64,000 bases of DNA from Nymphaea colorata. Taxonomy: Eukaryota > Streptophyta > Magnoliopsida > Nymphaeales > Nymphaeaceae. Position 1 is the first letter of the stretch. Every line of letters starts with the position of its first letter. This document shows positions 38,209-51,654 of this stretch, piece after piece. The position numbers and the translations under genes are program-made. The DNA lies in NCBI RefSeq assembly GCF_008831285.2, contig NC_045146.1, positions 17,105,149-17,169,148 of the forward strand, read 5' to 3'. The notes beneath the pieces were generated by a model, which worked only from the letters and a program-made list of their open reading frames with translations, was not told the DNA's origin and made no database searches.

Positions 38209-41200
38209 TCAACTCTCCGAGCTAGAATCGCTGTCACTGTGCGTGTTGCTATCCTGTTGCTTGCCATGTCCTTTCTTGGTTTTGTCCTCACCGTCATCAC
38301 TGTATTCACTTTCGTAATTGTCATCTCCTTCATCTGTTTCTTCTTCATCCTCAACACCATCTTCAACGGCAAGACCCTCTTCAGCCATCGCACCACCTTT
38401 AGCAAGTGCATGCTTTTGTTTCGCAACCTTTAACTTAAAACTTGTTCTTGTGTCGCATCCAATCCATGAATCACATATGCAATATGCAGTCAGGTTGTAA
38501 GTTCCTGCAGCAGGTGCCTCAAACTGACTGATCACGAACCTTGAACCATTTTTCACTTTCTCAACTGCTTCATGTACAGCCAAGCGTATTTCCTCACTGT
38601 TTGTGCCTGATCCCTCCTTTGACTCCTCTATAGCATTCGATGCAGTGGCTATAGCAGCTGCCTCTTCCATAAAACTCACTCTCTGGGAAACCCAGAGGTC
38701 GTTTGATGCAGAATCAGCAAGGATAAACCAGTAGTTCTCATCCTTGTGAAATGGGAAGTATGGACAGTGGGGGAGTGCAGCAGTGAGGCCATTTGTTCTT
38801 TTCAGGGAGATCCAAGCTTGCATAGTGACAACATCACCTTCTTGTATGCCACCTTCTTCACCCTCTGTCACACAGTTGACATCAATTTTTAAGGACGGCA
38901 TCATGTCAAGAACAGCCTCCACATCCCTGGCCTCTTCACCAGATAAATTGCCAATATCAGTCAAAAGCACAGAACGCTCCTCTGGTGCCATCTCTTTCAG
39001 CTCCTGGAACGATCGCACCTTCTGCAACCATAGAAGGAGATTGAGAAAATGCTTTGCAAGTGGTAAACCATGAATGCATAAAAAGAATGCCCAGCAACAC
39101 CATGGCATCAACTTGGCCCATTGATATCATGGACCAAATGTTTTTGGTACTTATGAACATGCTTACAAATATGGATTAAATTCATTCAACCAGGAAATCA
39201 CATGGTTCACAAGTGAAATGGTGCTTGTTCATGAAACTTGACATGAAAACCTAAAACCTTTTGACTGCCAGATATGTTTGACCAATGTTGTAAACTCTAG
39301 AACAATAGAATAGTGTTGCAAGAATTGCATCTACCATTACAATCTAATATGTCATATGGTTTATCGTGGTAATGTATAGCAAATCCATAGGACACAGCCT
39401 CTGGATTCACAATATACTCCTATATCTGTATCATTCTGTATCAGACCACCTTGTGTTTCATACTATAACTTATGATACAAAAAATGTTTATACAAGTTGA
39501 AGTTTTCCTTTTCTCCGAGACAAGTGCTTTCTGAAGACCAATGCCTTCTATTGAAAGACCTACTTTTATTCTTTATCCTCCTCACTTCCTTCCTAGTCCT
39601 CTCTTTTTTCTTTTGATAGGCTGACATGAGAACAGGCCAGATCTTTGACCAATTGTCATAATCAACATTAGTAGTATCAATGCTTAGAACCACACTAATT
39701 AGCCTAGCTTTACATTTTTTTAAATCAGGCTTTAGGGCACCTTATTGGTGGGAAGTTGGAGATTCATTTTAGAGTAATTGATGAGGACAAGCTTCCTAGA
39801 TTTCCTAGTCTGAGGCTTTTAAACTTATCTTCAGATACTAAAACAAGAAACGTTGTATTAAAATTGCTAATAAACCATCCCTAACATTTGTGTACATTCT
39901 TTAACATTTACTTTCGTACTTTTTTTTACTATTACCAAGATTTTCCCTATATTTTTCCAGAAAGAAACTGAATTTATTACGGTGCTCACTGTCAAAAGTC
40001 TCAAAGAAGAGATGTACAACTTTGAAACCAGATGCCATGAGAAGCATAGAGAACAAAACAGGCAATGACAACATCTAACAATGCATACAGCAAGTCCTAT
40101 GAAGCTTAAGAAATTAGAGTTACTCACTTTTCGACTAATTTTTTTTATGACTGATTCACTGAAATGTGGAAGCTGCAGAAAAGGAGCGTTGCCTTCAGAA
40201 AATCCTCCGGCAGCTTTTCTTGCACTAAGAGGAACTGCCTGTATCAGAAACCAACAGCACCGTCAAGCACTTACAAACAATAAGCAACCTTGAAGCGCAA
40301 ATGAATCACTTCAAAGACGATACTTACTAAAAGTTTCATTCCTTCCACATGAAGTTTGGTAAATGCACCAAACAGAAACCGAAGTCCATATCCATATGGT
40401 AAATTCACAAAACATGCTTAGTTTGAACGGTAAAGATGGAAAGACTACACAGTTTTTAAAAAGCGGGAAACTCTAAGATGCTCTCAATGAACTTTTCCTT
40501 ACTATAATAAGATGCAACAACTAATAAAGGTTAACCCCAAGGGGCTGTAGCGTACTGGGTGCAAGGTGGTTCACCTCTTAAGGGGCTTGGTTCAAACCCT
40601 GAAGTGGTCACTGTCACATCTCAGTGCCTCCTCCTCTGTACTGTAATAAGTCCCCAAATCAAGCTCTGTGAAAACCTTGGGGGTAGTGGGCATAGGGGGT
40701 CCCAGTGGCCTCTCTTAAGGGTAGTGGAATGAACCACTCACCCTTGAATAAATAAATAACAAAAACTAATAAAGGTTAACCTGAACTTCCATAATCGAGT
40801 ACAAATTTTTTTTCTGACAGTTGCAAATTTGCCACTTCATAAGAATCCAGTTACTGAAACACATCTTCCATCCTTCCAGGTATTAAGGACCCTCTTAACT
40901 GACAAGAAATTGACCTCCTCTCTGACATTGAAATGCCAAGCACAAGAAAGAAATGCTTAAGTAACAAAAAACCTGCAACTACTCACAGTATTCATTCACA
41001 TGCATGATACCATCCATTATAAGATATATGAAGGAACCCACTTAAGCAATTTATGTTCAGATAGCACACTTCAAAGACCATCAAAATAGGACCTATAACC
41101 AAATATAATTCTGATAATGTCTTCAAGGATCAGACCTACTCATCTAGGAAAATTTTCACGTAGTTATACCCTAAGCATTGAAATGCCAAGCACAAGAAAG

Positions 41201-42801
41201 AAATGCTTAAGTAACAAAAAACCTGCAACTACTCACAGGATTGATTCACATGCACAATACCATCCATTATAAGATATATGAAGGAACCCTTTATGTTCAA
41301 ATAGTACACTTCAAAGACCATCAAAATAGGACCTTTAACCAAATATAATTCTCATAATGTCTTCAAGGATCAGACCTAGTCATCTAGGAAAATTTTCACG
41401 TAGTTATACCCTAAGCATTAATGTTACCTCAAACTATACGTCCAAAGAAAATAAAAGGAAGCTCCGTTTGACAAGTAGGCAATAATGCTACATATTGCAT
41501 TAATTTTACCTCAAACTATATTGTCCAAAGAAAATAAAAGGAACATAGGCTCTGTTTGACAGGTTGGCTATAATGCTACATGCTGCCAATACAAAGTCAT
41601 TACAAGTAACGTGAGAAGTATTTCTAGTAGCAATAGTTCATGTGCATACATAATGATATATGGCAACACCATGTGAATCAACAGATAAGCTATGGAATTG
41701 GGAAAAGAAATTCCCTTCCATGATACTGTTAGGAGGAAATTGAAGCCAAAATATAAAACATGATGGAGAAAAATTACCTGAACTATACTTTGAGACAGTT
41801 CGAGTACTCCAATTGCAGGCCTAAGCCATCCATGCCCAGCAGGACTGCGCCTTACAATAGCCATCTGCAACAAATAACAAAGCTAAATTCAAACTTACTG
41901 GTCGCTGTTTGAAGGAGATGGTAAAAGGATCAAAAACTATCTCATTATGAAGTTATTGATACCTAATCATGTACTACTGCATTCTCAGCAAATACAGCTG
42001 GTAAAAACGCCATCAAAATTAAATAAAGAGGATAAGAAAAGGGTTAATGTACTACTGCTTGCTGCAGAAAGTACATCCATTCACCATCAATCAGAAAGGT
42101 CATGGCTAATAAGTTCTAATTTTAAGCATAGATGATGAGACCTAGTCAAGGATAGGATGCCCAGAAGCCCACATCTTTCCAACTATAATGTGAATGTCCC
42201 AGCTTTGCCTAGCAGCCAAAGCTCCAGCTTTCGGGCAGCTTACCAATCCAAATTGTAAAGGTCAGCTACATATACAAGGATATGACCATTTGTATGAACC
42301 ATGCAGAATGACTTGTAAACGGTTATGCATTCACATCAAAACGGGGTATCCATGTGACAAAGATAATTATTTGGTAATATTAAAGTTTCAAGAAAAGGTG
42401 TCATTTCATGTCCTTCAAGACAATATTCTTTTCCTTTGTCAATCAGAATGATATATAATCAATTTATTATAGTAATCCATGTTGACTTTCAAATGACATG
42501 CAAATGGATTCTCTGAAAAGGAACATCGTCAAACTATGATCCAGGTGCCCACCCTAGGCTCAAGTGGTGCATCCCATGAACTCAACCCTTCCATGAAAAT
42601 TCTCCTCTCTGAAAAAGAAAACTGAAATTTCTTTCCACATCTCTGCCTCTTGCCCTAAAACCTAATCTAACTTTATGGTTGCTTATGTTAATCCCCAAAA
42701 TCAACATCCCATTGAAATCCATCTATGCTGCCATTTAACAGTTGGAGAGTTGTTAGAGACCTCAGACCTGCAATCTCCACTCCATTTCATCTCTCTCTCT
42801 C

Positions 42802-42833
<32 letters not shown>

Positions 42834-43392
42834 ATTTGTTGCCAAAGGATGTAGGCCACATTTCCACAGGCACAGGCATACTGCACACACACAACCATTC
42901 CATTCATATGATAATCTAATTGAACGCAGTTCTTAATTCCGTTAGTTTCTCACATTTTTGTAGTGTATTTTTTCCCTTTTTTCTTGTTTATGTTTGTCCA
43001 TCAAGCAGGATTTGACCAGCAGTAGTTGGCTGACAGTGGATTTGCATGCGGCTGCTTTGACAGCCGGCAATCCACAAATGAAAGAAGCCTGTTTTTAGAC
43101 TTTTGTTTTCTGCCTTTTTCAGGTTTACAAGTATTACTCTTCAGAAAAGATATATTTTCCCATTTTGGTGCATTGAGTAGAATTGGCCACCGCCAGTCGT
43201 TGGTGAGTTTGAGACTAGCTGCAAGCCTGCAAGTGGCAGCCTGTAACAAGAAGTAGGTAGCTTGTTTAAAATTTTCCTTTTACATTTTATTTAGTCTTTT
43301 TTAGTCTGGTCAGTCTAGTGACTGGTAAAGAGAATACAGAATTTTCTTGCATTTTTTTTCTCCCTCTCATTTTACATGCATGCATATATACA

Positions 43393-43430
<38 letters not shown>

Positions 43431-46400
43431 TATATTGGCTCTTAGCTGATCCTATCTGCGGAACGCAAGTAGGGGTTTAGTTACTAGGTCTCCTTTTTTT
43501 TCTTTATTTACTATTATCGTTCTAGTTAGAGCATTGAGATTACTGTTTTTTATTGTTTTCTTCGTAGGATTTTTACATTTTCTAATCTACATCATTAAAA
43601 CTTTTTAGATAATGTTCAATTTAATGTATATGTTTCTTTTCACTTAACTATATATTAGTGTCCTCTCCTGGCCTAAATTTCTGGCTCCACTATTGCTATG
43701 ATCATGACATCCAAATGGATTCTTGTGGATGTAAAAATTACCAAAATGTTGATACCAGAAAACAGAAAAATCAGTAGGATTTATTCCACCATCAACTGCA
43801 ACAAAAAAACAAGTACAAGCTAAGGATAATGATGGATGACATCTCCCACACAGCACACGCTTTATGCATGGTGATGGATTCAGCAGGAAGGATGGATTCT
43901 AGCCAATTGTGGGATGAGGTGCTATTACTTTGCATTACAGATTTGCACTGACTTCCACCTTGAAGATATAGGCAAAGAAGGTGAGAGGGAATTATAACAG
44001 ACCACCTATAGCCAAAGCATGGGAGGATAAAGCAAAAGGCTAAGATTGAGCTTTAGTGGCTGAGGATTTGGCCTTGACTTTAGTTTGAGGCTCAATTGGG
44101 ATTTGTTCCATTGATTATGAACTCTTTCTTACATTCAAATATTCAGTTACTCATTATCAACCCATCTCCATCTCTCACCTTCATACCCTGTGAAAGAACA
44201 ATTTGAGAGAAATAAAATGTTTTGGTGCTTCAATAATATGCCTGAACAGAACGAATCTAATCCTGTGACATTTGATAGGCTGCATTAACTTAATGTGGAG
44301 TTCTTTTTGTTAAAAATTATATGGTAGGCTAGACCTGACCACTTATTTGACCATGCAGAGGCTCATGACTTGTAAATGATCCTAAGAAGACCATTTCTCC
44401 AAACATGGTGTGACAGTCAAATACACAATAGGTACAAAGGAGATAAGCACTCTAGAGTCGAGACCTCTTGTTTTGGGCTTAAGCTTCTCGTGCTTTTTCT
44501 TCTTCATCATAAATTAATACCTAAACTTCCTTAACCATGAATCTCTCTACATCTGATGTACAGAACCATATATAGTTTTACTGATAAATAAAAGCATCAG
44601 AATGTATTAAAGGCACTTGTAGAACTCACCTTCAGTAGTTCTTCAAGAAGGTGAGGTGCAAGCTCAATCACATGCTTGAAATCACCTGTTAGATCTAGTG
44701 GAACAGAAGCTGATTCACGAGTTAACTGTGCGAGAATCAGTAGTTCTGCCTGACAATTAAGAAAACAAAAAACAAAAAAACTATAAGTCCATGTATTAGC
44801 TATTGAAACTCAAAGCACAATGCAAATTGCATGTTTCTGAAGTCTGAGACCTTTACTGCAGCTGGATTCCTCTTCCAAAATTTAGCCTGCTCTTGCCGCA
44901 TGTTCTTAGTGTCTAAACCCAACTCAGTACGGACAACTGTAAACAGCTTTTCAAGGGATTCCATGTCACTCCTGCGAACTGGCAATTCCATGTATTCTGC
45001 TGCCTTAATAAAGACCTCCATTACCTTACTGCATATTGATACAGCTGGTCAAGTACATGCATAATTGCGGCCAGAATTGGAGACAAACTAGTTTTTTTTT
45101 TTTTGCAATAAAATATAAAGAAACAAGTAAAAAAAAACAAATGAAAAAGAAAGAAATAGCATTCTTAAAATCTGAAAGAAGGAATGTTTTGAAAATCTAG
45201 GAAATATGTTAAGAATTATCTTGGGATAACATTTCAATACTTCTATTCTGGTGATATTTGAAAACACGGTTATATTTTACCCGTATTCCCTGTCAGCTTC
45301 CAAATAGCAATAATATCAATATATTCTTAAAATATCAGTGACATTTGGTGACTATGACATAAATTTGTAAACAAAAGCATCAACAAACTATAATTTTCAA
45401 ACAGTGTATCACAATCATGATAACTACTGCATCCAGATTTCACATATAGTGACATCAGAAGAGAAAGAACTGATGAATTATTATACCTTGGTGCTAAAGA
45501 AGGCTTCATTGAGTTGTAGTAAGCATATAAGGTTTCGTGCATGACACGGTTCCCAGTGTACTTGGAAGATCTTGAAAGATATATAACAGCTAGAACCAAA
45601 GGCAACAGAATACATATCCCAACGATCCCAAGCAAGAGTACTCCACTTGATGTGCCATCCTTACTTAATAAGAACTGAGGCAGTGCTATTCCCATTTGAA
45701 AGCCCTGCATTGAATCAAGAAATTATTTTCCAACAAAGCACCAGTTAACAGATAGCAGCTATTAGACCATGAAGTAGATAAAGTGCATAACCTGTCTGCC
45801 GTCTGGGTGACCATATTTTTCAAAGTTTTCTCGAGACACTGGATCAGTCAGTGCTTGATATGCCTTGGATATGTACTCAACAAAATACTTGTGAGCCTCT
45901 GGAAATAGCAAAGACATGCATCTGTCAGAAACAATCTAAAGGAAAAACAATGAAAAGAAAATTGAATAAGCCTAATAAATAGCACAGTATCCAACTTTAT
46001 AGCAAAACTCAAATGCATCTGCTTTGCACCTCATAACTTGAAAACTGAAATTGCAAGGAAAAAGGAGAAAAAATTAAAAATTTAACCTGGATCTGGATTT
46101 TTGTCAGGATGATACTGAATAGAGAGTTTCCTGTATGCCTTCTTTATCTCAGAATCTGTACTTCCAGGCTTCAATCCAAGAATCTCAAATGGCTCAAAGG
46201 GTTGAATCTGAAAAAAGAAAACAGAAAAAAGTAATATGAATGACATGAATACTTCAATCAGAGATTGAACAGATCTTGACTACAGAAGAAACATCTAGAG
46301 GTCTCAAGATTTAACATGCATGCACATCAGAGAAAAACATCAAACAAATGAATTGCCCATTAATTCTTCTTAATCTGAAGCATGGCATGGACTTACAGAA

Positions 46401-48187
46401 TTTTTTTGAATGCAGCAAGACTTTAGCATTTATATCAAACACTTATTATGCTGATGGATATCATAACTCAAGCTCACAAATGAAAACAAGAGGAAAAAGT
46501 TTGCTTTTCCTTTTGTGCCAAAAGGCCCAAAACATGTTGAGCCAAAGGCATGTTGGGCTCTCTTACAGAAGAGGCTCATTAATGGCACTTTTGTAAAATT
46601 TTTTTGCACTTTGCAATGTTTTCTCTATGTGCCATAGTAACAATATAATTTTACTTGTTTTAAGTTTAAATCCTTCTGTAGCATCTCCTTCTAGGGGATA
46701 AGATAGCATGTTAACAATACTTACAGGATTGGCCTCCTCCTATCAAGAGAACAGTCAGAGGCCATGGCTGGGTCATATGCATTTCACGTACAACTAATTT
46801 TCTACTCAGACACCACCTAGATGTACATGCAACCGAGATTGGGTTACTTTAAAAAATACTGTACAATAACGTATTCAAAAATGGTCCTTCAACAAGGAAA
46901 GATTCACAGTTTTGCAACTCATAGTCACCATCACCAGATCAGCTCGCTCACCTTAGGGCTATGATTTTGAGAGTACCAGGGAAAAGGTGAAGGTTGAAAC
47001 ATGTCTAGCATAATACATGACAGGGACGTTATTGCAGTGTACGAGGTATAAAGGGGCTATTTTGTGAAAATAGGCCAGGAATAAGTATGCAGACCCACCA
47101 TTGATCTATTTAGATATTGTATTCAAATTCAAGTAGTCTACCCTTCAAGCAACCAATGAATCAGTTTGATGCCAAACAGCAGACCTAATTCTCCAAAGTC
47201 TTTCCGCAAGCCTAGTTGCAGATCAAATAAAACAAATGAATGCACCCTGAAACAGCAGTAGAAAGAGGAGAAAAAAAAGAAAAAACTCCTGTTATAAAAA
47301 TATGTTGTTACTTCCAAGTTTGCAGACAGACATGCATCGACCTTAAATCACTAATTCTTCATGCAAAGTACAATAGCTATTTTACTTTCAAGTTTCAACA
47401 CATTTACACACAAATATTTTACTTTGCAGAATAGGACAACCACCATATTTAACAAGCTAAATTATCTTCCTATTTACCATATACACTAAGTATGCCTTTT
47501 TAATTTAAGTTCATCTTGGTAATATATGAAATATTTTCATCTATGCAAACTATTAACATAAAACCACATATGGCTAACTAAATAATAATGTAATACCAAT
47601 AATAGTAAACCAAAATGTGCAAGATAAATGGATAAACTAAAATACATTAAGAACAGGAAGACAGGCTAGTGAAAACCACAATGAAAACAAGGTGATTATC
47701 ATGCAAGATCAACCATTATCCCATCTTTTATTCCATCAACCAGGAAATCTGATTATCAGCTTGAAAGAGCTGTAGCATACCTCACGAGTAATATTCTTGA
47801 CATAGTAGGCAAGGACTGCCATAAAAACCCAGAGCAGGATGACAGTCAGATTGCTACACGTAAAGAAATTTGACATCTGCATATTCAATTGAATTAGAAG
47901 GGAAAATGATGCCACAAATCATATGATGATTGAATTGTTAGCACAAGATCAATGAATCTCTAGCTAAACAAGACCAGGAGACAAGCATGATTCAGACTCA
48001 CCCTCTTAAATATGGACTTTCGGTACTTCCCAGAATGCAGACATATGGAACACTGGCAACATATGTTTTTTGCCTTCTTAGAGAGAGCCTGAGAGATCCT
48101 ATGTATTGTATAGGGAACCAAGAATAGAGCCATGATTGCTAGAACAAAGATAGGGAAAAGAAAGCTGTTTTCATCTGGTTCTCCCAT
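38209..48187 (-). CDS. ERDJ2: SEC63-type ER translocon J-domain protein (ERdj2)
   Basis: An ER-membrane J-protein of the SEC61-associated import machinery; it recruits BiP to drive protein translocation. Ten exons: 48002-48187, 47781-47876, 46087-46207, 45792-45898, 45487-45704, 44851-45028, 44630-44749, 41778-41864, 40128-40238 and 38209-39021. All introns are GT-AG and phase-consistent, giving 678 aa, about the size of Arabidopsis ERDJ2A/B. Membrane segments lie near residues 9-28, 72-88 and 191-213. The J domain (about 98-170) sits between the second and third, with H-P-D at 127-129, facing the lumen. The SEC63 (Brl-like) domain fills about 220-600. The last 55-60 residues are strongly acidic and Ser-rich, the end that contacts SEC62 in the family. 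The start lies in an A-C-C-A-T-G-G context. The exons are AT-richer than those of the neighbouring genes. Intron 8 carries a SINE and a tandem duplication. Confidence 0.95.
39022..40127. other. ERDJ2: SEC63 intron 9
   Basis: AT-rich intron. The short ORFs at 39463-39693 and 39867-40127 have no family resemblance, and I see no repeat or RNA gene in it. Confidence 0.6.
40519..40536. repeat. Left target-site duplication of the intronic SINE
   Basis: AACTAATAAAGGTTAACC, repeated exactly at 40764-40781 on the other side of the SINE. Confidence 0.92.
40537..40763 (+). mobile_element. Full-length tRNA-derived SINE, about 227 bp, in SEC63 intron 8
   Basis: Begins CCAAGGGGCTGTAGCGTACT, with an A-box-like TGTAGCGTACTGG (about 40546-40558) and a B box GGTTCAAACCC (40589-40599). 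A tRNA-unrelated body follows, ending in a TTGAATAAATAAATAAC tail. Perfect 18-bp target duplications (40519-40536 and 40764-40781) flank it, showing an intact and fairly recent retroposition by an unlinked LINE. It lies antisense to SEC63, about 290 bases upstream of the exon 9 acceptor in the gene's direction. The head is related to that of the SINE at 25065-25310. Confidence 0.92.
40764..40781. repeat. Right target-site duplication of the intronic SINE
   Basis: Exact copy of the 18 bases at 40519-40536, directly after the A-rich SINE tail. Confidence 0.92.
40926..41415. repeat. 250-bp tandem duplication in SEC63 intron 8
   Basis: Copy 1 (40926-41175) and copy 2 (41176-41415) both begin CATTGAAATGCCAAGCAC and end with TAGTTATACCCTAAG. 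Copy 2 lacks about 10 bases of the stretch ACCCACTTAAGCAATTTATG and has a few substitutions, so the event is recent relative to the surrounding sequence. Confidence 0.95.
41418..41581. repeat. 81-bp tandem duplication next to the 250-bp one
   Basis: Copies start at 41418 and 41499 (ATTAATGTTACC and ATTAATTTTACC) and share CTCAAACTATA, GTCCAAAGAAAATAAAAGGAA and CGTTTGACA/TGTTTGACA. They abut the larger duplication, marking a locally duplication-prone stretch. Confidence 0.85.
42790..42833. repeat. Interrupted (CT)n microsatellite
   Basis: CT repeat of about 44 bases with two CTAT interruptions, in SEC63 intron 7. Confidence 0.95.
43394..43425. repeat. (AT)n microsatellite
   Basis: AT run of about 32 bases in SEC63 intron 7. 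Confidence 0.92.
46208..47780. other. ERDJ2: SEC63 intron 2 (1.6 kb)
   Basis: AT-rich. I see no gene, SINE or clear repeat in it; short ORFs such as 46348-46596 have no family resemblance. Confidence 0.6.
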
Positions 48188-48214
48188 GGTTGGACCACGT
48201 GCTGGTTAAATGCC

Positions 48215-49642
48215 CTGCAAGGATGTCACTGTAATGATCTTAATTTTACACATCAAACTATTTGTCATTCAAGCAACTCAAACAAATGAAAAAGGGCAAC
48301 CCACAAAAGTTCTGACTGAAAATTCACAATCCAATCTACAAACAAAATAAAAAAGACACGGAGAAAAGCCTATGCTCCGCACTTAGTTGGAGTGTTAAGG
48401 ATCATTAGATGTATCAATGGAAACCACGCATAAGACAATATTTTGTTCTGTCTTGTCCAAATATAAACTTGTGGGTATGTGCCAGGTGCAGACATTGGGT
48501 GGAGGAGTGAAGTATGAAACAAGCATGAATAAAAAGGCATGAAACAAGTCCGTAGTACATGAAAAAAGTACGAAACAACCAGGAATTGCGCTGTTTACTA
48601 CAAAGGCAAAGTGTCGAGTAATGGCTCAAGACACAGCAAATGGACTACGTTGACCACCGGAAGATGTGGAAATCAAGGTTGATCAGGCTAGCCCTTACAG
48701 TGTGTTAACGTCAACACAGAAAATCTGCAGCTCCACGAACCACGCATATTGAGTTAGACTGTCATTTTCACTCACAGCATACTTGGATAGAATAACCTCC
48801 TTATGATATGCTGGAACTGCAACTCATGGTCTAATCATGCTGTTCAACAGATTAAATCACAAAAGGGTACCACGTGGGGTGTAATTGACAAAAATCTCAA
48901 GTATTGAAGAAAAAGTAGTTTTCCATCTTCGTTCTTCTAATAGCAGAGAAACGACTCTGGAGGGTGAGACTTGGCGGCACTGGTTTAACCTGTTGTGCCT
49001 ACAGTTGCCTCCCGGATACTGCAAAATTCTGACGTGAATCCTCTTCAACGCCACACGCAAGGCAGTAGGACTCAACCCTGCACGAGGCTACAAGAAGGTT
49101 AAACCATGACTAGCCGTAGGGCACCGCCCCAAATGTGCCAACAGCTTGGGTTCTACTTCTACATGTTCATGTTCATTGGTCGTAGGTGTTGCTCAGGCGC
49201 AAGAGCAACCGCCCGCGGACACATACAGGCACATTGAACTCGGCCAAACGCAGACACAGACAAATTGAACTCGGACTTTGCTTCGCCAAACAGCATTTAA
49301 CCAACTTCACAGATACATTCACGTTTTCTCTAATTCATAACTCTTTACACTCCTCTAAAGCAGAAGAATTGTGGGGCAGACTGGTCAAAAACGTTGACTC
49401 GGTAACTTGAAGGTGTGGGGCGCAAGATTTGTGGTACATGACCTGTTGAAAGTTTTCGGCTCAATTCAATCATCAGATCCTCAAATGACGAGACTAATTA
49501 CTTACTAACCACACGCCCAACTCGAACTGAAACATGGACGCAAAACAAGAGAAGATTCTAAGAGTTTGGCAGATCTCTTTCACAAAGCCCCTGGACCTTA
49601 AAGAATCCACAGAGAAGAAATTGCTTGCTGCATGGGATTTAC
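48215..49642 (-). other. ERDJ2: Predicted 5'-UTR intron of SEC63
   Basis: A good acceptor TTGCAG/GGC ends at 48215, 28 bases upstream of the SEC63 ATG. A good donor CCAAG/GTAAAT lies at 49643/49642, before a GC-rich stretch (about 49740-49990) that looks like a promoter and leader. No coding sequence of the gene is missing. Leader introns are frequent in plant housekeeping genes. This is inference from splice signals and base composition only. Confidence 0.45.
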
Positions 49643-49749
49643 CTTGGAATGAGCTTGTCCACTGATCAACCTGCTTCAGACAATGGGACTGAAGGAACGA
49701 TAAAACTCTCAATCTGAACAATAAAAGGGATCGAGGAAAGGGGAGACGA

Positions 49750-51654
49750 GAGCACTCGCTCGCGGTAAGCTTCTGCCCGCGCACGTCTGCCCCGACAGCC
49801 CAAGAGCGGAGACGCGTCCGCACCAGTTCATTTTGTAGCTGCGATGGGCAACGGCGACGCCCGTTCCTTCGTCCGCCCGCCGTTTCAGTGTGGCCGTCAA
49901 CGGGTCCACTTGACCCGAAATATTCCGGATTTTGGAACCGAATCCTGGCTGGAGTCCGAACCCGACCTTCGCGCATTCGGACCCATGGGGTTCCAGTGGC
50001 ACCCGATACGGAAGAAACATGCATATATATATATATATATATAATATATATCTTAAACAAAAATAAGATTAAAGCTTGATAATTTTACAGATCACTAATA
50101 GCTGATCGAACTGGTTGGGAAGTAAACAACGCAGTTGGTTCGATTTCTGTGATTGTTACTTGCTTAAACTACAAACTATAGCACCACAGCTATTTAAGTC
50201 CTAAAACAGGTCCTAAACCTTAAAAGATAAACTCGAATCTAGGGTATCAAGTATCAAACCCTCTCCCTGCCAACTAAACTTAGCCGGATCAGTTTTTTTT
50301 ATCATTCATGTTGTAATTATAACCTCAACTCCTAACTTGTGTTTTAATTTTTAGTATTTAATAGGGGCATCACCATATCCATGAAACTCATCAACTAGTG
50401 CAAGTTTTAGGAAATTTATTTATGAAAAACCGATGTTTTCATTTATGAAGAAATTTGAACTATTTTTTTAGAAGTCAACCTGCCAACTGCCATTTTGACA
50501 TCCGCCTGGTGTTGTTAGATGAAAAAAAATTGAAAATTTATTGCTACAAATTAACTCCTACAAAAGTATTAGAGACCATTTACCATACAATATTTGTTCA
50601 CAGTACTTTTAGCAATAGTTTATAATGATTTCAGCAGTATAGCTTTAATTTTAAGCCCACCATCAAATAACTTAAGGCCCAACTCATTTGATAGCCCAAG
50701 CCTAGCCCTGTGGGCCTGGTTTTTGGCCTCTGCATGGGCACCACAAGTTTGTCCAACTTTCCTGTGAGGATGTCTAATCATTCATAGGAGGAGTTTCTAA
50801 GATACCTCATTGATGACAAGATCTGCCAAACATCCAGCTGAAAGAAGTAAAGTTTAAGTTGGCACATCTGGCTTTTTGCAAAGCAACAAGAGATATGGTC
50901 CAACAGAAACAAAGATAAAGACACATGCTTTTGAAACACATATGCAAAGAACACCACGTTTTCTGCTTAATGATTGAATCTATAAGCAATATTAGCAATT
51001 CTAGAGAGATTCTTAGAACAATAACATGGTATTTTCGGATCATATGTTTTAAGAGACGATAATGACGACACTGATTATTCCCATAGATCATTTGCTGTAT
51101 ATTTAGCAATAAATGGTTGGGACATGATCAGAAGGCCGTTCTATCGGTATCAGATCAACTGTATCTATGGTGGATGGACTGGTGAGGTGAGGGGGCGTGG
51201 GGGCTACGGCAAATCATCTGATCCGGTATCCACGCCGCCGGTCTCCTCGCGGAGGGAGGGGGACAGGCAGCTTGTGGCTCATGTTCTATATCATCAAAGT
51301 TTCGTCATCCAAGAAGGCGATGTGGAGAACGTTGTGGCTGGGAATGGAGAAGGGAGGAGGGTCGGGGAAGCAGCACGGCATGTGGTGGTCCCCTGCTGCC
51401 TCCTCCCTCCTTCCTCCCTCTCTTCTCTCTCTCCCATGCACCACCCAGAGAGAGAGAGAAAGAGAGCGCTCTGAGCGGCAGGCGCCCCCGCCCCCTCCGG
51501 CGTTCTTGAAGCAGCCATGGCTCAGGTTGCTTCTTCTTGACTCTGCCTGACCTTTTTTTTTCCCCTCTCTGAGGTTGGCTTTGAGCCTTCAGTATTTGGT
51601 GCCAGTGGGAGGGAGGAAGAGGCAGGGGCGTCGCTCCCAGAGCATCGTCTTCTA
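49750..51654. other. Divergent intergenic region between SEC63 and the B-box gene
   Basis: The GC-rich stretch at 49740-49990 probably covers the SEC63 promoter and leader start. An AT tract sits at 50023-50042, followed by AT-rich sequence to about 51100. From 51180 the sequence becomes purine/pyrimidine-biased with CT and GA runs (51410-51470), consistent with the B-box promoter and leader. No clear TATA box was found for either gene. Minus-strand ORFs here are unrecognised. Confidence 0.5.

Larger units (their letters stand above)
41865..44629. other. ERDJ2: SEC63 intron 7 (2.8 kb)
   Basis: AT-rich intron with a CT-rich microsatellite (42790-42833) and an (AT)n tract (43394-43425). Short ORFs on both strands show no recognisable domain. 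The sequence around 43650-43690 resembles common plant repeat phrases but has no definable ends. Confidence 0.6.

Noticed and set aside
50807-51109. 100-codon minus-strand ORF upstream of the B-box gene
   Set aside because: AT-rich, Ile/Leu/Cys-rich composition typical of chance ORFs; no domain.
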